Position numbers and translations under genes: made by a program
Notes under the pieces: model-generated
Told to the model about the DNA's origin: nothing
Databases searched by the model: none
Seen by the model: only the letters and a program-made list of their open reading frames with translations
Assembly (NCBI GenBank): GCA_964441705.1
Contig: CAYTWF010000029.1
Span: 1 to 37,386 of the forward strand
Source: Eshraghiella sp964441705
GTDB taxonomy: Bacteria > Bacillota > Clostridia > Lachnospirales > Lachnospiraceae
Direction: 5' to 3'
Length of the DNA stretch: 37,386 bases
Part shown: positions 16,639-23,576 of the stretch, piece after piece
Numbering within the stretch: position 1 is the stretch's first letter
Layout of the letters: the number at the start of each line of letters is the position of its first letter

Positions 16639-17859
16639 TTATTTGAGAATCATTTTCTTAAAGTTCTTTTTGCCTCTTCTGATAACGATTCCGTCTCCAA
16701 AATCATCAGCAGTGTAGGTCTTTTTAAAATCAGTTTCTTTCTCATTATTAACAGTGACACCGCCCTGTTCAATATTACGTCTTGCCTCAGAACGTGTTGC
16801 ACTAAGTCCTCCGGCTACCATAAGTGTAATAAGGTCTACGCTGCCATCCTTGAACTGGTCCTGAGAAATCTCAACAGAAGGGATATTAGTGGTATCACCT
16901 GCTTCAAATACAGAGCGGGCACTTTCTCTTGCTTTTTCAGCCTCATCATTACCATGAACAAGTGCAGTAAGCTCGTAAGCCAAAATCTCCTTGGCTGTAT
17001 TCAGCTGGCTGCCTTCCCAGCTCTCCATAGACTGTATCTGCTCCAGAGGAAGGAAGGTAAGCATTTTAATACATTTGATAACATCAGCATCATCTACGTT
17101 TCTCCAGTACTGGAAAAATTCGTATGGGGATGTTTTCTCAGGGTCAAGCCATACAGCACCGCTTTGTGTTTTGCCCATCTTCTTGCCTTCGGAATTAAGA
17201 AGGAGAGTAATTGTCATTGCGGATGCATCCTTGCCAAGCTTACGTCTGATAAGCTCCGTACCCCCAAGCATATTACTCCACTGGTCATCACCGCCGAACT
17301 GAAGGTTACAGCCATATTTCTGGAATAAGGTGTAGAAATCATAGCTCTGCATAATCATGTAATTGAATTCAAGGAAGCTTAATCCCTTTTCCATACGCTG
17401 CTTGTAGCATTCAGCAGTAAGCATTCTGTTAACTGAGAAATGAGGTCCCACCTCTCTTAATACGTCAACATAGTTCAGGTCCATAAGCCAGTCTGCATTA
17501 TTAACAAGGAGAGCCTTGTCATCTGAAAAATCAATAAAACGACTCATCTGCTTCTTAAAGCAGTCAACGTTATGCTGAATTGTCTCCTTTGTCATCATGC
17601 TGCGCATGTCATTACGTCCTGAAGGGTCACCAATCATGGCAGTTCCTCCGCCAATAAGTGCGATAGGCTTATTGCCAGCCTCCTGAAGCCTCTTCATAAG
17701 ACATAAAGCCATGAAATGTCCAACATGAAGACTGTCTGCTGTTGGGTCAAAGCCGATGTAAAATACGGCCTTGCCATTGTTAACAAGCTCTCTTATAAGA
17801 GGCTCGTCAGTTACCTGTGCAATCAGGCCTCTTGCCTGAAGCTCTTCATAAATTCCCAT
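16639..17859 (-). CDS. tyrS: Tyrosyl-tRNA synthetase
   Basis: The start at 17859 (MGIYEELQARG) has GGAG 8 nt upstream and gives 406 residues, the normal size for bacterial TyrRS. It has the class I HIGH-type motif HVGH (45-48), the FDPTADSLH tyrosine-site strand, GDPSGR, DDQWSNMLGG, the signature KMGKT (227-231) and a C-terminal S4-like RNA-binding domain (about 340-400). It charges tRNA-Tyr in the cytoplasm. Upstream on the same strand lies a T-box leader with a UAC tyrosine specifier, so expression should respond to uncharged tRNA-Tyr. The longer frame to 17940 runs into the T-box terminator and is not the true start. Confidence 0.97.
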   Translation of the reverse strand: MGIYEELQARGLIAQVTDEPLIRELVNNGKAVFYIGFDPTADSLHVGHFMALCLMKRLQEAGNKPIALIGGGTAMIGDPSGRNDMRSMMTKETIQHNVDCFKKQMSRFIDFSDDKALLVNNADWLMDLNYVDVLREVGPHFSVNRMLTAECYKQRMEKGLSFLEFNYMIMQSYDFYTLFQKYGCNLQFGGDDQWSNMLGGTELIRRKLGKDASAMTITLLLNSEGKKMGKTQSGAVWLDPEKTSPYEFFQYWRNVDDADVIKCIKMLTFLPLEQIQSMESWEGSQLNTAKEILAYELTALVHGNDEAEKARESARSVFEAGDTTNIPSVEISQDQFKDGSVDLITLMVAGGLSATRSEARRNIEQGGVTVNNEKETDFKKTYTADDFGDGIVIRRGKKNFKKMILK

Positions 17860-17879
17860 AGTAATTCTCCTTTTCTGTT

Positions 17880-18168
17880 TGAATAAAAAAACGCCATTCC
17901 AGCTTGAGCTGAAAGGGCGACTGTTATGCCGTGTTACCACCTTTATTTATATCAGATTCACATCTGATATCTCATCGAGTACAGTTGTTAACGATACCCT
18001 GACATTATAACGTATGTCTTACGTTGCAGCCTACTAAGATAAACTGTTGGGTGCAAAGCTCAAGGAGGTATTCGTGTAATGATTCCCCTGCGCCTCTCAT
18101 CATCCGGCAGCTTTCTGTAGGTTCCACATGACATTACTTGTTCCTGTCACAGCATTTATTCTTCTGAT
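17880..18168 (-). ncRNA. T-box leader (tyrosine-specific) of tyrS
   Basis: On the minus strand the leader has a long stem I region with the specifier in CACGAATACCTCC (UAC at 18068-18070), which reads as tyrosine. The conserved antiterminator T-box AAAGGTGGTAACACGG lies at 17929-17944; its UGGU would pair with the ACCA end of tRNA-Tyr (discriminator A). An intrinsic terminator follows at 17885-17919. Uncharged tRNA-Tyr should stabilise the antiterminator and allow tyrS transcription. The exact 5' end is set from the promoter and is approximate. Confidence 0.93.
17885..17919 (-). terminator. T-box terminator hairpin
   Basis: Minus-strand CGCC-C-TTTCAGCT pairs with AGCTGGAA-T-GGCG, followed by seven T. 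Formation competes with the antiterminator that includes 17929-17944. Confidence 0.88.
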
Positions 18169-18174
18169 AAATGC

Positions 18175-18203
18175 ATTGTAGTTGAAAAAAAAATATATGT
18201 CAA
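18175..18203 (-). promoter_or_regulatory. Promoter of the tyrS T-box transcript
   Basis: Minus-strand TTGACA (18198-18203), 17-nt spacer rich in T, TACAAT (18175-18180). The transcript would begin near 18168, fitting the T-box start. Confidence 0.8.
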
Positions 18204-18228
18204 TACCCAATTATAAACCGGTATTGAC
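18199..18228. promoter_or_regulatory. Inverted repeat overlapping the tyrS -35 box
   Basis: GTCAATACC (18199-18207) and GGTATTGAC (18220-18228) form a perfect 9-bp inverted repeat, 12 nt apart. The left arm covers the tyrS -35 and the right arm lies 32 nt from the divergent DUF2225 promoter. It could be an operator or a second promoter-like arm. Confidence 0.4.
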
Positions 18229-18260
18229 GAAATATTCCGATAAATGTATTTAAACTGGGA

Positions 18261-18289
18261 TTGTAAAAAAACCATGCGTCTGTTATTAT
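18261..18289 (+). promoter_or_regulatory. Promoter of the DUF2225-LTA synthase operon
   Basis: TTGTAA (18261-18266), 17-nt spacer, TATTAT (18284-18289). Transcription would begin near 18296, supporting the start codon at 18357 rather than 18297. Confidence 0.6.
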
Positions 18290-18356
18290 ATTTAGTATGC
18301 ATAAAAGTGGGATGAAAGAATTATTATTTTTTGCTGAACCAGGTGGAGGTATAACA

Positions 18357-19208
18357 ATGGGCAATATTTTTTCCGGCCTAGAATCAATGGGCTTGAATGG
18401 ATTATCAAATGTAAAGATATATGAAGATGATAAGAAGAAGGCAGAAAAACAACCTGAGGATACTAAACCGAAGGAACCGGTGCTTATGGAATCCGATTTT
18501 ATTTTTGATAAAAAGGTGCAATGTCCTGTATGCGACAAGGAATTTAAATCCAAAACTGTAAAAACAGGTAAGCCACGGCTGATTGGCTCTGATTCAGACC
18601 TTAGACCAAAGTATGCAGGTATTGATTCTATCAAATATGATGCTATCGTGTGCCCTCACTGTGGGTATGCGTCGCTTAGTCGTTTTTTCAGCTATATGAC
18701 CGCTGCTCAGGCAAAGCTGATAAAGGACAATGTAACAGCGGCATTTAAGGGGCTGCCACAATCTGGCGATACCTATACCTATGAGGAGGCAGTTAACAGA
18801 CATAAGCTTGCTCTGCTTAATACCATAGTTAAGAAGGGTAAGATAAGCGAAAGAGCATATACCTGCCTGAAAATAGCCTGGCTTTACAGAGGAATGAAGG
18901 AAAATATTCCGACTGATAATCCCAATGCGGCCAAGCTTATAAAGGTTTGTGAACAAAATGAGAAGGATATGATTGCAAATGCATTCGACGGATTTGTTAC
19001 CAGCAGAGCCAAGGAAGATTTTCCAATATGTGGAATGGATGAGTCTACATTGGATTATCTGATTGCAGACCTTGCTGCAAAGCTTGGCAAATATGAGGTT
19101 GCAGCCAAAATGGCTTCTGCAGTAATTGTATCAAGGACAGCTAATGCCAAGCTTAAGGAGAAGGCAAGAGATCTTCGGGATGTAATGAAGACAAAGAGGA
19201 CACAATGA
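18357..19208 (+). CDS. DUF2225 family zinc-binding-type protein
   Basis: The start at 18357 follows GGTGGAGGT and gives 283 residues. After a charged linker, residues about 50-105 hold two CxxC pairs: CPVCDKEF and CPHCGYAS, separated by the RLIGSDSDLRPKY segment typical of DUF2225. These probably bind zinc. The rest is helical, with repeated two-helix units such as AYTCLKIAWLYRGMKEN and KYEVAAKMASAVI that look TPR-like, as in this family. The molecular function of DUF2225 is not known to me. Its stop overlaps the start of the LTA-synthase-family gene (ATGA), so the two proteins are made together. A role at the envelope is a guess from that link. Confidence 0.85.
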   Translation: MGNIFSGLESMGLNGLSNVKIYEDDKKKAEKQPEDTKPKEPVLMESDFIFDKKVQCPVCDKEFKSKTVKTGKPRLIGSDSDLRPKYAGIDSIKYDAIVCPHCGYASLSRFFSYMTAAQAKLIKDNVTAAFKGLPQSGDTYTYEEAVNRHKLALLNTIVKKGKISERAYTCLKIAWLYRGMKENIPTDNPNAAKLIKVCEQNEKDMIANAFDGFVTSRAKEDFPICGMDESTLDYLIADLAAKLGKYEVAAKMASAVIVSRTANAKLKEKARDLRDVMKTKRTQ

Positions 19209-21253
19209 ACAAATTAAAAGAATCAAAATTTTTTATTAAAATATCCAGTATATGGAACAACAGGTTTTTCAGCATAGTATTTATCAGGCTGGCATTTCTT
19301 GCAGTGCTGCTCAATATTGTTGTAGAAGCCTTAAGCAGACATTCGCTTTTGAAGGTATTTATTCATATAGGAACAAGACCATATCCGTTTCTATATAACT
19401 GTCTGTTAATTTTTTTCACATTGACAATTGCCTGCTTTTTCAGGAAAAGAATATTTGTAACATCATTTATCAGTATTTTATGGCTGATTATGGGTATTGT
19501 TAACTGTATAATTCTTTCCTTTAGAAAGACACCTTTTACTGCGCCGGATGTACTTAATATCGGAGATTGCATGAAGGTTCTGCCAAAGTATTTTAATACC
19601 TTTCAGGTAGTGCTTGTAATTCTACTGATAGTAGTAGCGGTAGGACTGATTGTTATGGTTGCTGTTAAGTCGCCTAAGGTAAAGGACAAAATTAATTATC
19701 TGAAAGCAGCATTGGCATCAGCAGTATCATTTGGTGCGCTTATGCTTCTTATAAATATAGGAACAGGAACAGGGCTTCTTGCAACTAATTTTGGTAATAT
19801 TGGTCAGGCATATCGTGATTATGGTTTTGGCTATTGTTTTACAGCCTCAGTATTTAACAGTGGAATCGAGAAACCAAAGGATTATTCCAAGGATAAGGTT
19901 GATAACCTGGTTGAAGAGGTTGAGACTTCTGTTGAGGATGCACTTGATAACAGTGCAGAGGTCACACCAACAGAACCTGAGGATTATCCTAACATAATTT
20001 TTGTACAGCTTGAATCGGAGTTCGACCCATTTTTAGTTAAGGATTTAAAGTTTTCACAGGACCCAATACCTAATCTTCATAAGCTGTACAGAGAGTATTC
20101 AAGCGGATATCTTTCTGTCCCGGCGTTTGGGGCAGGTACTGCCAACACGGAATTTGAGGTAATAACAGGAATGAATCTGGATGATTTTGGTCCTGGAGAA
20201 TATCCGTATAAGACAGTACTTCGTAATAATGCGTGTGAGTCAATCTGCTATTATCTGAAGAACTATGGCTATACTACCAATGCACTTCATGATAATGAGG
20301 GCGATTTCTACTCAAGGAATACTGTTTTCAGCAGGCTTGGTTTTGATACCTTTACTTCGATTGAATACATTAATGGCGTAGAGGAAAATCCTACAGGATG
20401 GGCGAAGGATGCCTGCCTTACCGATGAAATTTTAGGAATTCTTGATGCTTCAGAGGGTCAGGATTATGTCTATACAATATCTGTTCAGGGGCATGGAGAT
20501 TATCCGGAGGATACAACTGACTTTGAATTGCCAATCAAGGTTACTAACAATGATGTTACAGGTAATCCAGATGGATTTGAATATTATGTTAACCAGGTTT
20601 ATGAGATGGACCAGCTTGTAGGTGACCTTATTGCTAAGCTTTCTGCAAGACAGGAGAAAACGGTTGTTGTATTTTATGGAGACCACCTTCCGACCTTTGA
20701 TTTTACAGATGAAACTCTTGAAAATGGCGATATATATCAGACAGAATATGTAATTTGGAATAATTTTGGACTTGAAAAGCAGGATGAGGACGTTCAGGCT
20801 TTCCAGCTTTCATCAGTTGTAATGAGCAGGCTTGGTCTTGTAGGTGGTGTTATTTCCAAATATCACCTTACAACAATGAATACTCTTGATCAGGATACTT
20901 ATCTTAGCAATCTTAAACTGCTTGAATATGATATTTTGTATGGAGACTGTGATGCATATGATGGAGTTAACCCATATTCTGTAACTAACATGGTTATGGG
21001 ATATAAGGATATTAAGATTATTAATGCCAGAAATATTGTAGGGCATGCAATAGTAACCGGTGAGAATTTTACGCAGAACAGTGTTGTGAGAATTAACGGG
21101 GAGGATGTATCTACCACCTTCTCCAGTGAGAATGAATTAATACTTGATGAAGTGGAGCTTGAGGATGGCGACAGTATTGCGGTGGTTCAGGAGACCTCGG
21201 ATGATGGTGATGAACTGAGCAGTACAAGTATATATGTATTCAGGCAGAAGTAA
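19205..21253 (+). CDS. LTA synthase / sulfatase-family membrane phosphotransferase
   Basis: The 682-residue protein begins with about five transmembrane segments (25-215), then a linker and an extracellular sulfatase-fold domain (about 258-600). Key residues of LtaS-type enzymes are visible: metal ligand E270 in FVQLESEFDP, the nucleophilic threonine T312 in GAGTANTEFEV, and the late GDHLPTF motif. LtaS enzymes transfer glycerol phosphate from phosphatidylglycerol outside the membrane. The relatives in Clostridia may make lipoteichoic acid or decorate glycans, so the acceptor is uncertain. After residue about 600 there is an extra beta-rich tail (NARNIVGHAIVTGENF, then VRINGEDVSTTF) that resembles an IPT/TIG-like Ig domain, which classical LtaS lacks. 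Translation is coupled to the DUF2225 gene by a 4-nt overlap. Confidence 0.88.
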   Translation: MNKLKESKFFIKISSIWNNRFFSIVFIRLAFLAVLLNIVVEALSRHSLLKVFIHIGTRPYPFLYNCLLIFFTLTIACFFRKRIFVTSFISILWLIMGIVNCIILSFRKTPFTAPDVLNIGDCMKVLPKYFNTFQVVLVILLIVVAVGLIVMVAVKSPKVKDKINYLKAALASAVSFGALMLLINIGTGTGLLATNFGNIGQAYRDYGFGYCFTASVFNSGIEKPKDYSKDKVDNLVEEVETSVEDALDNSAEVTPTEPEDYPNIIFVQLESEFDPFLVKDLKFSQDPIPNLHKLYREYSSGYLSVPAFGAGTANTEFEVITGMNLDDFGPGEYPYKTVLRNNACESICYYLKNYGYTTNALHDNEGDFYSRNTVFSRLGFDTFTSIEYINGVEENPTGWAKDACLTDEILGILDASEGQDYVYTISVQGHGDYPEDTTDFELPIKVTNNDVTGNPDGFEYYVNQVYEMDQLVGDLIAKLSARQEKTVVVFYGDHLPTFDFTDETLENGDIYQTEYVIWNNFGLEKQDEDVQAFQLSSVVMSRLGLVGGVISKYHLTTMNTLDQDTYLSNLKLLEYDILYGDCDAYDGVNPYSVTNMVMGYKDIKIINARNIVGHAIVTGENFTQNSVVRINGEDVSTTFSSENELILDEVELEDGDSIAVVQETSDDGDELSSTSIYVFRQK

Positions 21254-21257
21254 AGCT

Positions 21258-21368
21258 GCTTTTGAAGGCGGACAGACAGCAGTTTGTCCGCCTTCTGCAC
21301 TATCAGGCAACAGCTTATAGAGGCAGGCAGACAGCAGTTTGTCTGCCTTCTGCTCCGCCTTTAAAAGC
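21258..21368. repeat. Palindromic element with two near-identical nested hairpins
   Basis: Outer arms GCTTTTGAAGGCGGA (21258-21272) and TCCGCCTTTAAAAGC (21354-21368) are inverted and match at 14 of 15 positions. Inside lie two 32-bp copies (21267-21298 and 21322-21353), 29 of 32 identical, each able to fold into a 7-bp stem with a loop around AGACAGCAGTTT. One pair of differences is compensatory (G-C to A-T). The element directly follows the LTA-synthase gene and may act as its terminator. Confidence 0.75.
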
Positions 21369-21369
21369 C

Positions 21370-21385
21370 GGTGAAAATATACTTT
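21370..21385. repeat. Left copy of shared 16-bp tail
   Basis: GGTGAAAATATACTTT immediately follows the hairpin element. An identical 16-mer is found at 22732-22747, on the far side of the Rpn gene. Confidence 0.8.
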
Positions 21386-21404
21386 AAAACTTGATTAAAG
21401 GGTA

Positions 21405-21433
21405 TTGATAACGACTCTTTTATCAGTTATAAT
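21405..21433 (+). promoter_or_regulatory. Promoter of the Rpn-like nuclease gene
   Basis: TTGATA (21405-21410), 17-nt spacer, consensus TATAAT (21428-21433). This leaves a leader of about 168 nt before the start codon. Confidence 0.65.
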
Positions 21434-21439
21434 TGTTTC

Positions 21440-21608
21440 AACAAAGCATCGGTTCTGCGTCGTTAGAATAATTTCGACATACTGTTTTACAGTATTCATG
21501 TGGAATTCCTCCACAAATAATCCTTGCTTGGTAATAACTGAATAAGCAGGATTGATGGAGAATGTTTTCCCATTCTGCTTATTAATACAACAGAATAGGA
21601 GGACGTAT
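21440..21608 (+). promoter_or_regulatory. Structured 5' leader of the Rpn-like gene
   Basis: The leader contains three small hairpins: TACTG/CAGTA near 21479-21494, GTGGA/TCCAC near 21500-21514, and AATCC-T-TGCTT (21519-21529) with AAGCAGGATT (21544-21553). No coding frame with a ribosome site is visible. It fits no riboswitch class I can name. Confidence 0.4.
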
Positions 21609-22559
21609 ATGAAAAAGAAAACACATGCATCCAAAGCAATTGAAGCGGCAGCTTCCAAAGCAAAGTATGATACCCAGATTAAAAACATCCTAAAGGATGC
21701 CGGTATACTTGCAAATATCCTTAAAGATACTGTAAATGAAGTGAAGGACTGCACCATACAGGAGATAATCGACTCAATTGAAGGTCAGCCAGAAATAGAA
21801 ACGGTATCAATTGAACCGGGACTTACCAACCGGAAAATAACAGGTAGTGCTGAAGAGGATAATATACCGGGAGAAGGCGGAATTAAATTCGACATAAGGT
21901 TTACGATTTTGCTGCTTGGTGAAAAACGAATACGTATAATTGTTAACGTTGAGGCACAGAATGATTATTATCCTGGATATGACATTGTAACACGAGGTGT
22001 ATTTTACAGTGCAAGACTTATCTCTTCACAGAAGGATACAGAATTTTTGGGAGATGATTATGACAGCATCAAAAAAGTATATTCTATCTGGATATGCATG
22101 AATGTACCAAAGCGAATGGCTGATACAATAACAGAATACCATATGACAAGACATGAGCTATATGGAAGCTATAAGGATACGTCAAGATACGATTTGATGT
22201 CAGTAATAATAGTTGGAGTTGGACGGCAAAATGAAACTGAATCCCATATATCAGCAATACAGATGCTGCGGGTGATTCTGTCTGATATGGCGGTAAGAGA
22301 AAAGAAAAGAATACTTGAGGAAAAATTCAATATTCCAATGAGCTATGAATTAGAAGAGGAGATGAATAAGATGTGCAATTTGAGTGATTATGTAGAACAG
22401 CGTGGGATTGAGCAGGGAATAGAGCGTGGCATTGAAATTCTTATAGGTACATGTAGAGAATTCGGCTCATCCAAAGATGAAACAGTGGGAATTGTAATTG
22501 ATAAATATCAACTTTCTATGGAGGATGCTCAGAAAAAAGTTTGCAAATACTGGAAATAA
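21609..22559 (+). CDS. Rpn/PD-(D/E)XK nuclease family putative transposase-like protein
   Basis: I take the ATG at 21609, after AGGAGG (21597-21602), giving 316 residues. The core matches the PDDEXK_2/Rpn family: D95 in GIKFDIRFTI and the E-x-Q motif in NVEAQND (E115, Q117), followed by the helix YDIVTRGVFYSARLI and the strand SIWICMNVP. The C-terminus carries a GIEQGIERGIE repeat, common in this family. Rpn proteins have been linked to recombination promotion and DNA cleavage, and occur in many copies in Lachnospiraceae genomes. No transposase partner is adjacent. The gene is bracketed by two palindromic repeat elements sharing a 16-bp tail, which may reflect past mobility or insertion of repeats into flanking gaps. 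Confidence 0.8.
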   Translation: MKKKTHASKAIEAAASKAKYDTQIKNILKDAGILANILKDTVNEVKDCTIQEIIDSIEGQPEIETVSIEPGLTNRKITGSAEEDNIPGEGGIKFDIRFTILLLGEKRIRIIVNVEAQNDYYPGYDIVTRGVFYSARLISSQKDTEFLGDDYDSIKKVYSIWICMNVPKRMADTITEYHMTRHELYGSYKDTSRYDLMSVIIVGVGRQNETESHISAIQMLRVILSDMAVREKKRILEEKFNIPMSYELEEEMNKMCNLSDYVEQRGIEQGIERGIEILIGTCREFGSSKDETVGIVIDKYQLSMEDAQKKVCKYWK

Positions 22560-22600
22560 TATTGTAGAACATGAATTATTTTGCGCTATATAATTGTATC

Positions 22601-22747
22601 AAAGCATATTTTCGCCAGCCTTTCAAGGGCCTGCGTAGTGAAGCACAGCCACAGCGAATGATACATAAGGCAGAACGCAGCCTGTCTGAATCCAGACGCC
22701 GGGAGCAGCTTCACAGCAGACCCTTGATGCTGGTGAAAATATACTTT
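22601..22747. repeat. MITE-like imperfect palindrome of about 147 bp
   Basis: The left arm (22601-22644) and right arm (22708-22747) are inverted copies: AAAG-Y-ATATTTTC-R-CCAGC, a short variable gap, CAAGGG-Y-CTGC and GTGAAGC match in order. Most differences are transitions that keep G-U pairing. The centre has a small GTCTG/CAGAC hairpin. It lies between convergent genes and could end both transcripts. Its right end carries the 16-mer also found at 21370-21385. Its size and terminal inversions suggest a non-autonomous mobile element or a large palindromic repeat. Confidence 0.7.
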
Positions 22748-22750
22748 TTT

Positions 22751-23461
22751 TCAATCTATAATAACTGAATTTGCCTTTATCATTGACCTTGGAATAGAGT
22801 CTTTGGCATTTTTCCATGGTTCATCTCTATAGGTATAGTCGAATTTGTTAATGAACCATGCAAGGTCATCTCTTACGCGTTCCATGTTATCAATATAGAG
22901 CTTGTTGGTGATTCCAATAAACTGCTCCAGTTCTTCACCCTTTAGAATAGTTACGCTTTTTTTCAAAAGAATACTGTAATGAGGGGTACAAAAGCCTTTG
23001 CAGCTGTTGTAGCGCTCACGAAAATCATTATCGCTTTTCCACAGCTGAATAACGGTGTCCACATAGCGGTCAAAGAAATTGTTGATTCTGTTACATACAA
23101 AGCAGGAACTATTAAGGTTATCAATATATTGAACAAGGGAGGAGGAACCAATTTCCTTTTTGAGCAGCTTGGCAGGACCTGATGGCATGCGCTTTTTAAC
23201 ATCGGTAATTGTTTTGTCAAAATGTGTTTTCATAACCCAGGCCATACCAAGGCGGTTGTCCTGATTGTATATCATACGGATATGCTTGTCACAAAAGCCT
23301 GCTGCATCAGTCATTGCCCTTGTGTCGTCCTCCATGTAGCTTGGACCCATTGTGTACTCAACGGCATCGTCCTCAAGCTTTTTATACATCTGGCATATTG
23401 GACATTCACAGTCAACTGCAAATGCATCATTTATTGGTATAGAATATAGTTTTTCTTTCAT
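22751..23461 (-). CDS. DUF6062-like cysteine-rich cytoplasmic protein
   Basis: The 236-residue protein starts MKEKLYSIPINDAF after AAAGGAG. It has four cysteine-bearing blocks: CECPICQMYKKLED near 18-32, GFCDKHIRMIYN near 76-87, SCFVCNRINNFFDRY in the middle and GFCTPHY later. The pattern of CxxC and CxxH pairs suggests binding of one or two metal ions. This matches my memory of DUF6062, a family of unknown function in Clostridia, but I cannot confirm it by search. No signal peptide or membrane segment is visible. The gene is divergent from a MocR regulator and convergent with the Rpn gene across a palindromic repeat. Confidence 0.7.
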   Translation of the reverse strand: MKEKLYSIPINDAFAVDCECPICQMYKKLEDDAVEYTMGPSYMEDDTRAMTDAAGFCDKHIRMIYNQDNRLGMAWVMKTHFDKTITDVKKRMPSGPAKLLKKEIGSSSLVQYIDNLNSSCFVCNRINNFFDRYVDTVIQLWKSDNDFRERYNSCKGFCTPHYSILLKKSVTILKGEELEQFIGITNKLYIDNMERVRDDLAWFINKFDYTYRDEPWKNAKDSIPRSMIKANSVIID

Positions 23462-23511
23462 ATGGATACTCCTTTTGAGTGATAATAGGAGTATATCAGA
23501 TTAATGGGGGC

Positions 23512-23540
23512 TTGTACATTTTTTTTACAGGTGGTATTCT
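23512..23540 (+). promoter_or_regulatory. Promoter of the MocR-type regulator
   Basis: TTGTAC (23512-23517), 17-nt spacer ending TGG, TATTCT (23535-23540), 36 nt before the start codon. Confidence 0.5.
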
Positions 23541-23576
23541 TGATGTATGCAAAAATAAGAATGGAGATAATACCAG

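Noticed and set aside
22571..22768. A 65-residue plus-strand frame after the Rpn gene
   Set aside because: It lies almost wholly within the MITE-like palindrome, has no ribosome site and reads as low-quality Arg/Ser-rich protein.
23466..23494. Inverted repeat ATACTCC/GGAGTAT that could hide the ribosome site of the DUF6062-like gene
   Set aside because: The left arm in the RNA overlaps the likely -10 box (TATACT), so it is probably not transcribed.
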